Positions 53,523 to 64,000 of a DNA stretch of 64,000 nucleotides are shown piece by piece. The position numbers were made by a program, and so were the translations under genes. Location: contig OX388344.1 in assembly GCA_947579665.1 (NCBI GenBank), positions 9,976,346 to 10,040,345 of the forward strand, written 5' to 3'. A model generated the notes under the pieces. It was not told the origin of the DNA and ran no database searches. It worked only from the letters and a program-made list of their open reading frames with translations. Position 1 is the first letter of the stretch. Every line of letters begins with the position of its first letter. The DNA is from Sympetrum striolatum. Taxonomy: Eukaryota; Arthropoda; Insecta; Odonata; Libellulidae.

Positions 53523-54096
53523 ATGTAAAGAAAAATAATGCATTCCATGCCAGTAAAATACTCAAAAGATTTTGTAAAACGTTTATTCAAAGAAAAATAT
53601 TTGCACATTTTTAAGGATCATGCTTCAGTTTCCTCTTCTATCGCGGAATGAACGAACCTGGAATGAGAATTCGATTTTTATTAAACAAAAAATGGAAAAA
53701 AATAATTTACAATTGATGATACATACCTTATTCTTGTTTACTAGAAAGCTGTCCAGAGAAATTTGTTTTTGGCGACACTTTAAAATTTGGCAGAAATGCG
53801 ATTCAGCATTATCACTAAATATATAAAATAGAGTGTGCGTGTGTGTGTATGTTCTCTAAAAACTCGAGAACCGAGAGTAACCAAGCAGAGTATAGGCTAC
53901 TTTTTATTTACCTAAAGTTCACAGTTCGAACCCAGATGGGTAAAAACGTTTCCATAAGAAATACATGTATGAACGAACGCCGCACCTAACACAGGTATGC
54001 ATGTGAATTTCTCAACCTGTGTTGTCTGGGTAGCTATCTACCAAACATTATGAAGCATGCGTTACGATCAAGACTGTAACTAAAGTATTTATCAGT

Positions 54097-55610
54097 TTAA
54101 ATTTCCCTGTTGAGAATCAACGGGAAATTCTGCTTAACATTAAATAAATTAGTAGCTCTTATAGCTGCTACGTTATTATGGTGATGCTTCTCAATGTATG
54201 ATGCAACAGCTTCCCATGCTTTCAGCATATATCTTATTTCGCCAGAAGATTTTTGTTCTGCTGTTATCTTCTCCTCCTCTTTGGACAAATTCTTCTCCAC
54301 AACTTATTGCTGAGAATCACAATGTCTTTCCATGAGCTCTTCGGTGGTCAGCTCTTGGCCATGTTCTTCAACAAGCTCTTCGATATCTTTGTTATTTACC
54401 TCCTGTCCCATGATCTTGGCCAAAGACACTATCTCATTGAATACAGGCTGCCAAGGTTCTGTCTCAAACCCCTCAAAGGCACATTTGACAACGCTCTCCG
54501 GCCAAAGCTTCTGCCAAGAAGAAGTGATGGTTCTCCCTTCCCACGCCTTTCTATCATCTTGAGGGAGGCAACGATGTGGAAGCGATATTTCCAAAACTCT
54601 CTGAGTGTAAGATTAGTCGCTTCAGTTAGCTCAAAACAATGCTTAAAGAGCACTTTAGTATAGAGCTTCTTAAAGTTAGAAATAACCTGCTGGTTCATAG
54701 GCTGGAAAAACGGAGTAGTGTTGGGAGGCAGAAACTGGATCTTGATGAACTTAAATTCTTCAAGAAGGTCCTGTAAACTTGGGGATGAGCCAGGGTGTTG
54801 TCATAACAAGCAAGATTTGGAGCGGTAGATTCATCTCAAGCAAATTTTTTTTCACTGAAAGTCCAAACACTTCATTGATACAATCAGTGAAAATGTTATG
54901 TGGTACCCAAGCCTTGCTGTTTGACCTCCACATCACATTCAGGCTACTCTTTTGGACTTAACACTTCTTGAAAGCTTGTGGAGTTTCTGAATGGTAGGCA
55001 AGCAGCGGTTTAATTTTCAAATCTCCACTTTCATAAGCACAAATTAGAAGTGTGAGAGTGTCTTTCATTGGCTGGGTAATGCATTCTCCTCTGCTGTTAT
55101 GTGTGTTAGCTTTGGCATCTTTTTCCAAAAGAGACCTGCTTCATGGCAATTGAAAACCTGTTGTGGCAAGTAGCCCTCAGAATCTATGAGCTTCTTGAAG
55201 GCTCTGATGAATTTCTCTGCTGCCTTTGCATCAGAGCTTGATGCTTCACTGCTTCTCACTACGCTGTGGATGTCGCTTCTTCTCTTAAACGTTTCGAACC
55301 AACCACGACTTCCCTTAAATATTTCATCTTCGGCCATGGATGATCCATTTTATGATAGCGTATTTTTTAGGAGGTTGGCGAAAATCACTTTTGCCTTCTC
55401 ACAAATGATGTTCTCATTAATTGAGTCGCCTTGTAGTTGCTTTTCATTTATTCATATGAGAAGCAACCTCTCAACATCATCGAGAATACGCAACCAGTGC
55501 GTAGATATTCTTGTCACTCCCTTTGAAACATCTACCTCCATAAACTTGTCCTTGTTTTTGAGGATAGTGCAAATAGTTGTCTACCAATTGTATGTACGTG
55601 CTTAATCAGC
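54097..55610 (-). pseudogene. Tigger/jerky transposase (element B), frameshifted
   Basis: N-terminal CENP-B-type part: FKGSRGWFETFKRRSDIHSV, then QQVFNCHEAGLFWKKM (DETG motif changed to HEAG, losing the first catalytic Asp), WRSNSKAWVP, PAYEPAGYF/MNQQVISNFKKLYTKVLF (QPMDQ region) and the helical C-terminus with VNNKDIEELVEEHGQELTTE. At least three frame breaks and internal stops (55.0, 54.7, 54.6, 54.3 kb). Closely parallels element A. Confidence 0.9.
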
Positions 55611-55874
55611 CACACTCATACCTCGTTCTTGCTTTGCAATTATTTCACGTTTCATTTCCACGGTTATTTGCTATCTCTTATGGCTGTCTCCTAGCTGATT
55701 TTTCTTCGGGGACATGTTTGCAAGGTTATTAAACTAAAAGTCACAAATAATATGTCTGAAAAAATGTTTGGAAAAATTTGTTATCACAAGCAACACTTTG
55801 GTCCAGACTGATATGACAGGCATGGGTGGTGTACTAAAAGATAAGGAAATGGAATCCTCTAGAGGATACAAAGT

Positions 55875-55985
55875 GTACGAATCAGCTGAGTTGAATGTGG
55901 TAGTTGAGACAAAGTGTACGAATCCGCCAAGTTGGATAGGGTAGTTGAGACAAGGGTACGAATCGGCCGAGGTGGATCTGAGACT
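55875..55985. repeat. ~45-bp tandem repeat, 3 diverged copies
   Basis: GTGTACGAATCNGCYGAGTT followed by a GG..GTAGTTGAGACAA segment, three times. Inside Tigger element B near its right end. Confidence 0.8.
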
Positions 55986-56104
55986 TCCCTCTCCTCGTCA
56001 CTCGCTATGCAAAACATTGCTCGTTATGCAAATCATATTTTTACAAATAGTTTTGCTTATTATGCGAATCACTCATTATGTGAGGTTTAAGTGAGATTCC
56101 ACTG

Positions 56105-57137
56105 TATGCATCTAGTAATTCTTGTTGAGGCAATACTTCCAATATTTAAAATTTGATTGATTTATACCAATATTATGTATTTATTTTGAAACAATTCTAT
56201 TAATACCTTTAAGTCATAACATAATGTTTATTTTGGCAAACAGGTTAACTATTATTATACTATAGATCTTGATTATCATACTATATATATATATTTCTAT
56301 GTTAAAATGTGCATTCATTCTTGAGATGTCTACTTTTCTCTTAAATATCTATACTCTGATACTGGTGACTGGAGAGGTTAACACCTTTAATATTTCATTT
56401 CAATTTGCTTGTGAATGAGAGGGTTTTGATGTATTTGGTGTTCTGAATTATGTCATTGTGAATTAAGTGCCCAAGAGAAGTAGTTATTCTATGGTGGAAC
56501 TGGTATTTGAACTCTAGTGATCAATGCACTTAAAGTTTCAAAATAAGAGGAAGAGGATGTAGCAGATTTTTAGTGAAAAACCCCCTATATTTCTTGGTAC
56601 GAAAACCCTTTCTCGCTAAAAAATACTTTGAAAATACTTCAAATAATGTGCCGACATAATACCGCCCTTTCTTGGAGTCTCCCTTTCTCAGAGTTTTCAG
56701 AAAAACCTTTCAATATACCTTCTGGCTACACCTCGTGGCATCGCTGGGAGTGATTCTTTTTTTATAATCTGGTGGAGTGATATGGCATGCTATGAGGACA
56801 CTCGTTCCAGCGGAAGCTTTCACCGTAACTTCCTTGTGCTGAAAGGCCAAACTTTCCCATTAGATTTTGAACTTAGCGCTGGGAGGCCCCTTCTCCCCTC
56901 CAAGTCATAAGATAGTGTGTGCGGTGGGCTCCTCGATCAGCTGTGGACTCTCTCTCTCTGGACGGCATGCCCTCAGAGACAGGAAAACTGCCATGGCATT
57001 CGAAAGACAACACTTTTGCCTCCGAATCTAAACCTGCAAAACTTTGTGTTCGGTGATGTTACCTGGAAAGGTGGGCATTGTATTTTTATCACATTTTGGA
57101 TATTCAAATGTGTCAATGAGGTTGTTGCGTTTTGTAA
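56105..57137. other. no gene recognised
   Basis: TA-rich microsatellite near 56278-56295. The rest is unassigned apart from an ORF at 56917-57141 without family resemblance. Confidence 0.4.
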
Positions 57138-57139
57138 GT

Positions 57140-57775
57140 GATTTGCTTTAATATTTTGTTTGTTATGGATGAGGGAATGGATGTTATGGATGGGAATTTT
57201 GTGAGTTATGGATTTCCTCTTGGTTTTCCTCTTCAGCATTTACCATCTTCTTTTATAGATTGCCTTATTATTCTGCTACTGTCCTCAATTTTGCTGGTCT
57301 GTTATATGTTGTTGTACCATCTCATTTCTGTAAGGCTCTCTTTATTCCCTGTTGCTGGGCATTGTCCTGCCCTCCCTATGCTCTTGTTGTTTTCTATGGC
57401 CTCTTGCACAACTTTTTCATTGAAATTCCTCACATTTTCCTTGATTGCTGCTCTGATAGTCTTGCAAAGCTCAGTATATTCAATGTTACCTCATGGAATG
57501 TCTGAATTCTTCAGTTCCTTTTGCTGTTTCACCATTTGCCGGTTCTATCACTGGATTTCTTATCCTTTGGATTTCTTGATGCTTGCTAATTCTTCCCCTG
57601 CTTCCCTCATTATCTCCATTACTTTAGTCTCCAGTTCTTCCTCCTGAAGTGCTGAGAACCAATTTCTTAGTTCCAGCTGAAATACCTTGTTATCTGTATG
57701 ATCAATCATTTCTGACCATAATTCGTGGAACCACATAGTGAAATAAAAAAACACTAATTTCCACACATTATTATT
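57140..57775 (-). mobile_element. LINE ORF2 linker remnant (RTE-like lineage)
   Basis: The minus strand reads KVFQLELRNWFSALQEEELE, then after frameshifts ELCKTIRAAIKENVRNFNEK and VVQEAIENNKSIGRARQ. This endonuclease-RT linker (IR..I.ED.R..N...I..AIE.NKS) is typical of insect RTE-like LINEs, the same lineage as the 33-kb copy. The + strand 169-aa hydrophobic ORF here is its antisense shadow. Confidence 0.7.
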
Positions 57776-58004
57776 TAGACTACTGGTTTTAGTGGAAGAC
57801 TATCTTCAGGTCACCTTCACCTCCAGCTTTTTATTTGCCAGTCCTTATTTCATGCTTCCTGCAAGAAATCAACTTCTCCTGTCATATTCAGAGCTAAATG
57901 TTATTCTGCATCTTATTATTCAGTGTTCACTCCCAGTGTTGAAGTTATTCAAAACTTCATAGTCTGTTACTGTGTACAGTTTATTTTACTAATAAGTAAT
58001 ATAT

Positions 58005-58112
58005 TTCAAGGAAAGGGTTAAAGGTCCTTTAACTGATGGGGTAAAAGGTTCTTTAGTCTGACGAGGCTGGGAACTTCCCTTTTTTCAGGTCTGTTTTTCC
58101 TTGGGAATATAT
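58005..58112 (+). mobile_element. SINE family 1 body fragment
   Basis: CAAGGAAAGGGTTAAAGGTC...TCTGTTTTTCCTTGGGAATA shares both its start and its end with the 18960-19216 region. Confidence 0.6.
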
Positions 58113-58259
58113 TTCAGTTTTTATTTCATTAGGACATCTTTAAGTCCACTTCTTTATTGGATTCTTCCTTAAGTCCGCATTTGTTATGTACATATTGAAA
58201 CATGAAACCATAATGACTTTATACAGAATTGGAGGGACCTTAAAAGAAATGTGAGGGCC

Positions 58260-60520
58260 AAGTCAGCTTGTAGCAGTTAGGCCAACGTGCAATAGGAGGC
58301 CCTCGCAGAAGTGGAGAGGAAATGCCTTCAACATGGCGTCCTTGCATGTGCTGCATAACTATGGCTCCTGCCAATCTCATTTGGATACTCACAAAGAAGT
58401 TATTTCATGCAGTATCTGTTTGCAATTATTTCATACCAAATGTTCTGGGCTAAGTGAATCACAAATGAAGGCTATTTACGACTCTGATTTTCTCTTTTGG
58501 AATTTTTTTCGTGTCACACACCTAAGCTCTCATTTGCCAGCATAGCCGACAACATCAGACAATTGAAGGCAGAACATAGTTGTCTCAAATCAGCCTTTGA
58601 GCACAATATTTTTTTTACTTTTGCTTAAGAAGCATGTGTTGTTTGCTAAAGCTGCATCCACCAAGACAACTCAGTCTTCCATAATGCATGCTCCCTCAAT
58701 GCGTGAGCATTCCCCTGTGCAACCTGCTCTTCGTCTGATCTTAGCCTCTTCAGACACAAAGAAACCTTATGTGGTTTGGATCCTGGATTTTAAACTCGCA
58801 AGAAAGTGTGAAGTGTATTGATGGTTTTGGAGTGGTTACTTTGAAGGAGATCAAATGTAATTATAGTTAATAATCCACAAACATCCAATAGTTACAGCTT
58901 TTCGAGAGCCGCACACCATTCTATTATTTACATTGTGTTTCCCATGACACTTGCCCTAATGATATAGTGCGATTTCTTTCAAGTAAATATTTCGAGTAAA
59001 ATATTCCTCTTGCGAGAAATTTGTCTAATGACCTCTATCATTCTTTGAAAGTCAATGTACCTCTATCCTATTGGGATGAATTTCTTAATTATGTCTTCAC
59101 AATGTGGCAGTAGGGAAGTTTTATCCACCAAAAAAATTCGATTGCAAAATCCCTGGAGATTCACAGTTAAATTGTAGTCGTCTAGTATGTTAGATGAAGA
59201 CCATGTCAGAGAGGAATCATTAGCCAGTGATATATCGTATAATTCTGCAAGTGCAACTGTAAAATGATGATTCTTCACCTGTATTAAGCCTTGAGTCCGC
59301 TAAGGCAGATCTCTACAATTTGATATCTACTAAAAACTCCAGACAAATTACTACTTGGGCTAGTCATGGCATATGTAAAACTAAATCCTTATATCTAGGT
59401 AAGGACTCTCAAGTGTTGGTCCTGCTACTTAACGTTCAATGTTTAAAGAATAAGCTGTTCAATATTGAGGTACTCATAGATGATGATGATGAATCTGATA
59501 TACTTAGTTTTTGTGGCTCTCAGATGACAAAACACACTTTTTGTGTGTTAGTGGGTATACTATTGAAGACATTTTTTTTTGTTCAAATTTTATAAATGGT
59601 TGTTCAGTTATCCTACTTGAAATTAGAAATTTACCCTTATTTTGTACTGTAACCCATAAAAGCCTTTTTTTAGTTCCTTTTTCTCATTCAGGTTAAAATA
59701 CCTATTATCTGAACATATCCATTATGCGAACCGACCTCGGCCCTGAAAAGTTCGGATAAACAATCTTCTACTGTATATGCTCTGACTAGTTTTGTCAATA
59801 AGTTCTCTTCTTTTTATGACAAACTTTTATTCATCTTCTGTTGCCTTCCCACACTTTGCTAAATATACAAAAAAAACAATGGATAACCAATAAAATATGT
59901 GATTTCTCTTCCTACATGATGGACCTCTTCATTCAATCTAAAATTAATAAGGATCTGGAAGTTAAATATGGAACCCCCAAATAACATTATAGTTCAATTC
60001 TAAAAAGTACAAAGAGGACATATAATACTGATCGAATCTTGAATTTTCATAATAAACACTGAGTAATTTTTAAAATATATAACGAATCCAAACTCAAAGA
60101 TAAACCTTTATCCTTTGACGGGCATGATCCTTTTACTCTAGCCTCTGATTTGAATACTCATTTCACTACTTTCCCCTCTTGCGCCATACCTAATGATCCC
60201 CTTGACCATTTACATATTACTACTTCAACATTTTCACTTTGTCTCTCTCCCTGCTTGGAAAAAGAAAATGGATTGTTACCGATTGTTGCTCAAGATATTG
60301 TATAGAAGATATAACGAACTTTGTTATTCAACTCTCCTTTGAATTTATTAATATTCCTTTGTTGTATCTCATAAATACTTCTTTTCGTAAGGGCATTTTC
60401 CCCTCATCTCTCAAAGTTTCTAAAGTTATCCCTTTGTATAAGAGGATGGGTAATCCTGTTGACCTCAACTCTTATAGACAAATTGCTATTGAAACACAGT
60501 GCCAACATTTTTGAGAAAGC
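58260..60520 (+). mobile_element. LINE with PHD-like ORF1, endonuclease and RT start, degenerate
   Basis: 58333-58545 encodes CSICLQLFHTKCSGLSESQM, a PHD-like zinc-finger half found in ORF1 of many insect LINEs. 59320-59700 gives LLLNVQCLKNKLFNIEVLI, DILSFCEHWLSDDKTHF (over a frameshift) and the start of an endonuclease. 59880-60240 is the linker, and 60239-60514 is the RT start (LINTSFRKGIFPSSLKVSKV, IPLYKRMGNPVDLNSYRQIA). The RT catalytic motifs beyond 60.52 kb are missing. Interrupted at 59702-59778 by a Tigger-type end. Confidence 0.85.
59702..59778 (-). mobile_element. Tigger-type end nested in the LINE
   Basis: The minus strand starts CAGTAGAAGATTGTTTATCC then GAACTTTTCAGGGCCG, the classical Tigger end. 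No second end; about 77 bp. Confidence 0.5.
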
Positions 60521-60952
60521 CTATCATAGTCATTCGATTTCCTATTTTGATTCAGCATAATGTTTTGTGGATCATCCCTTCAGAGCATCAAACTCTTTAA
60601 GTTACTTAAGAAGATAATTGGGCTTATGATGAGCGTAATGCCCCTAGTCAGCCACTTTTCAAACACCTCAATATTTGACCTCTTCCTTGCATCTATCTTC
60701 ATTCTGCAGTAAATCACACAAGGAATTATGATCGAGTACTTAATCTTGAGGAATATTATTAGGGAAGAATTTCTGCATAATCTTCACATCTCTACCCTTC
60801 ATTGTGTGCTTAAAAATTGCATGAAATTCCAGCAGATCACTCATGGGATTAGAATGAGCTCTCATGTGAATCAACATGTATGCTATTTCTGTCCTTTGAT
60901 GGTGTCATATTCTTCCATTTACTAATCAATTATCCGCAACAACTTAAATGTT

Positions 60953-61080
60953 CTAATCATCTTGTGTAATCTTGATCTTGTAATCTTGATCTTGTATAAT
61001 CTAGTTGATACAATCTAGATCTTGTCAATGTAATGTAGATCTAGTCAATCTAACCTAAATCTTAAATATCTAATCATAGA
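60953..61080. repeat. degenerate short tandem repeat
   Basis: Units of about 13-16 bases around AATCTAGATCTTGT / AATCTTGATCTTGT repeat 7-8 times with drift. Immediately downstream of the LINE; possibly its 3' tail. Confidence 0.7.
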
Positions 61081-61632
61081 ATGAGCAAAGAGAGCTCTCA
61101 AATTGACTTGCTGAAGAATGTGCTCTCCAACGTGTGATTATTCAGTCTCCTAAACATAAGGCTTAAATTTTCCATCTATTTAATGCTGTTGTACTCATGT
61201 TGATTCTGGAAAACCTTTATTTTAATACAGTTTATATTTTAGTATAAGAATCAAAACAACCTGTTTTATGTATCTCACTAGAAAGCATATTGTTATCACC
61301 ATATGGTGTGCATACGTATATATGTTTGACTCCTATTCTTGCACAGTCTTTAAAATACCCACTTATGATAGAAGAGATATTTTAACCTGGAAAAATGAAA
61401 ATTTTGATCTGGAAAACCTGGAGAAGTATTGGAATTTCATAATTTCTGATCTGTAGTAACCTTGTAGATGCAAAAATATTAAATTTGGTAATTCGGAAAA
61501 TTACAAATAGGACGTGATTCCATCTTTGCAGTGATTGCATATATACTGTGTTACTATCCTGATGGTGATTGCTGATCTAAACTAAATTCATAGGCCATTG
61601 ATAGTTTTTAAAACTTAAGTCTTCTATGATAC

Positions 61633-62924
61633 CGTAGAATGGGGTGACTTCGGCTGCATTAGGTGACTTTGGCCACACATGCACTGCTTCACAAATTGTA
61701 AATTTATAGTACAATATCTAAAATTTCACAAAGTGGCTATTTTTTCTGTGCTTTGGAACATTGTCTGGACATATCGCCAGCAAATCCGTCTTGCTCCTTG
61801 CAACATTGACAGTACAATTGTCATGGGAACTAAATTGAAAATTGTGCATTCTCGAGACAAGTCTACAAAACCTCAGTTGGGTAACTTCTCTGTTATAGTC
61901 AAGTGAGAGAAAATGATCTTATAATATCATTAATTCGGTCATAACCACAATATAAAAATAGTAAACATATTTGACTTAAGATCTGGTTATTATGGCCACC
62001 TAGGAGAAAAATCGCAATATTGTGGGGTGACTTCGGCCATGTCTAGGAACAACCAGAACTTTCAGTGTTAGGCATTTGATACAAATGTATCAAAGGTAAG
62101 ATGAAAATAGCTTAAGAAAAGCATAAGAAGAAGTCAATAGTCGAAAAATAACAATTAAAAAGGCAGCAGAAAAGTACCAGGTCCTGAGGAGCCCTCAGCA
62201 AGATGGAAAACATTTGAAGAATATTGGAGGCCAAACAGTGCTTTTTGGTGAAGAAGAGATTAAATTAGTGGAAGTGCTATTAAATTTTCTATAAGTATTC
62301 GTGATATCCAAATTTTAGTACAAACATATCTGAACAGTAAAAAGTAAATGTTCAGTGCTTTGACAATAATTCCAGTAATTGTTTGGGTTTGAAGATTCAT
62401 TAGCAGAAACAAAACACTGACTCTGAGGCATGAAAAAAAATTTAAAAGGGTTTGAGTGACAGTGAGTAGAAGTTTTCTACAAGAATTTTTCATTATTTTT
62501 GTTTTTGGAGGAAAAAAATGTAAAAAAGGTATTTTTCTTTTGAAATTTTGCAAATGAAGTGGAAAAAACGTTATTATGAGTCAATAACTTCTTATCTCAG
62601 TACCTATTAAACAATAGATTATGTATAATAATAATTTAAACACTTTAAAATATAAATGTTCGTAATATTAGTCATATAGTTAATTTTATAGGTGATATTT
62701 AGGAATATTTAGCGGCCGAAGTCACCCCATCGGTTGGGGTGCCTACGGTCGCTATTTTTATTTTTTAAATAAATTCCATAGCTTTAAGAAAAAGTTTTAA
62801 ATACTATTTGCATGAATAAGAATTACCTTCATTTAATTTACATTTTCTGTGCTTATAGAATGTAATTGAATAGAGAAATTTTCAAAAAAAACTAAAAAAC
62901 GGCCGAAGTCACCCCATTCTACAG
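61633..62924 (+). mobile_element. 1.3-kb pogo-type element with repeated GGGGTGACTTCGGCC motif
   Basis: TA at 61631-61632 and 62925-62926. Ends CCGTAGAATGGGGTGACTTC and the inverse of CTGTAGAATGGGGTGACTTC. The motif recurs inside at 62024-62038 and, inverted, at 62714-62728, with weaker copies at 61663 and 62735. Encodes a psq-like helix-turn-helix (next entry) but no DDE domain, so it is a deletion derivative. Confidence 0.85.
62133..62294 (+). pseudogene. psq/pogo-type helix-turn-helix remnant
   Basis: Frame of 53 codons: KITIKKAAEKYQVLRSPQQD then GKHLKNIGGQTVLFGEEEIK and LVEVLL. The pattern KKAAEKY.V.RS.L......GG...L..EEE..LV is the HTH_psq/CENP-B-like N-terminus of pogo-type transposases. 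No ATG at its start; stop at 62294 where the rest of the transposase should follow. Confidence 0.75.
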
Positions 62925-64000
62925 TATCATATTATATATGTTGTTAAATTACTTTTGTCATCAATCTGTGAAGAGACTTGATTACGGGATATTAAATGCC
63001 ACTCACCAGCCCCCCCCCAGCGATGCAGTGCAAAGGAGAATTTTATTCCACCCTCAGGAGACTCCAAATCCTAATTTTTCTAATAAGAATACATTGCTTG
63101 GACTTTTGGGATTTTCTTAAGACCACTAACACTTCCTGGTAACATGGAGAACTGAAATTCAAGGGATCAAAAGAAGATACATGTATCTAACGAAAACCAC
63201 CAAGTCATCTTTGACTATCATTCTTGATTCCACCTGGGGTTGCTGTATATTTTTTCCCATAAGAAATACACTATGGTGATTTTCCAACAATTTATTTAGA
63301 ATATTTCCAGGTTAGATGAAAATCCATCATCAAGAAGATATCATGGTTAAGTTTTACATAGGCAATATATTGTTAACCAATTGATCCTGGGCTCTATACC
63401 AAGGCAGCTTTAAGTATTATTCCATAAAAAAATATGGAAAAAATGGAATGTTTTGTAAGGCACTTCTTGAAAGAAAATTTATTTGAAAATCATGATACTG
63501 TTATAAAGTTGAATTTGCCCTACAGTGCACAACTAAATTGAGATTTGGAAGTCTATACAAGACAATCTCTCTCCTAATGGATGTACCTAATTAAATATAG
63601 CTTGCTATATGTAAGCAACATTTTACTTGTAAATAAATTTATAAATGTGACTTCATTTTTTCTTAATTCATTTTAAACATCAGATGTGACAGAATTGTGA
63701 TAAAGCCATGTATTTTGGTGTAACCCTTTACTAACTTAAATAATAATTGTAATAAAGCTTAAAATTCATCAGTGTTGTTTAATTGTTAACTACCAATTGC
63801 TTGCTTTTGTACGCTGCATGTTGTTTTGATTAATGAAAGTCTATGAACTTGGATATTTGAGTTTTATTCCAAAGTTTTTGCTTTCAAGAAGCTAACAGAA
63901 AGATATACAAATTTGCATTGTGTAATATTTGGATATGAAAATATATATATGTATATATTAGAAGTCTGTTCATGCAGTAAGAATGCTACACTTTCCTTAG
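62925..64000. other. A+T-rich end of window
   Basis: No gene recognised. Contains a C-run at 63009-63018, a short inverted fragment of SINE-like family 2 at 63612-63640 (GCAACATTTTACTTGTAAAT) and a TA-rich run at 63940-63960. Confidence 0.45.

Larger units (their letters stand above)
53405..56104 (-). mobile_element. 2.7-kb Tigger-like element B, both ends and TA duplication
   Basis: TA, then CAGTGGAACCTTGCATAACA at the left; the right end is GTGAGATTCCACTG followed by TA. Inside, the minus strand encodes a broken DDE_1 transposase. Two internal tandem repeats (53445-53522 and 55875-55985) lie in the non-coding parts. Downstream of SERAC1. Confidence 0.9.

Noticed and set aside
54253..55605. 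+ strand ORFs of 136, 76 and 139 aa
   Set aside because: Antisense to the Tigger element B transposase.
57138..57647. 169-aa hydrophobic + strand ORF that could look like a membrane protein
   Set aside because: The opposite strand reads as a LINE endonuclease-RT linker; the ORF is an antisense shadow of it.
1..64000. CRISPR arrays, bacterial operons, rRNA genes, telomeric repeats
   Set aside because: No regularly spaced direct repeats, Shine-Dalgarno-led gene clusters, rRNA cores or TTAGG arrays were seen; the sequence is eukaryotic.

Overview
The window looks like animal nuclear DNA, most likely from an arthropod (probably an insect). It is A+T-rich, has one protein gene split by large GT-AG introns, and is packed with decayed transposable elements (TEs) of types common in arthropod genomes: piggyBac, Tigger/pogo/jerky, P-element, hAT-like and PIF/Harbinger-like miniature elements, several LINE lineages, Penelope-like elements and tRNA-derived SINEs. 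No bacterial operon, CRISPR array, rRNA gene or convincing intact tRNA gene is visible. The species assignment is inference only.

The one host gene I can support is a SERAC1 orthologue on the + strand, 11095-49091. Fourteen coding exons can be joined with consistent splice phase into a 1944-nt reading frame including the stop (647 codons; human SERAC1 is 654 residues). It carries the expected N-terminal hydrophobic stretch, a helical repeat-like middle and a C-terminal serine-hydrolase domain with HGLLGG, AHSMGG and DHLNICKP motifs. It differs from human SERAC1 by an extra stretch of about 60 residues with clustered cysteines inside exon 9.

Layout. 1-11 kb (upstream): a decayed piggyBac (about 0.5-2.4 kb, running into a 200-N assembly gap), a second piggyBac remnant (4.4-4.7 kb), an element with iterated termini (7.1-7.5 kb), a MITE with CAGTGGCGGATC ends (8.0-8.2 kb), a P-element transposase fragment and a LINE. 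11-49 kb: SERAC1, whose introns hold Penelope, SINE, piggyBac, LINE, MITE and Tigger insertions, including an apparent hAT-within-Tigger nest (45.3-47.4 kb) and a complete-ended but pseudogenised piggyBac (42.2-44.8 kb). 49-64 kb (downstream): a 633-bp TA-flanked MITE, a 2.7-kb Tigger element with both ends and TA duplication, two LINE bodies, and a pogo-type element (61.6-62.9 kb) that still encodes a psq-like helix-turn-helix.

All TE coding regions I read are broken by stops or frameshifts, so none looks autonomous. Functionally the window is one mitochondrial/ER-contact lipid-metabolism gene inside a TE-rich landscape. I found no multi-gene system.
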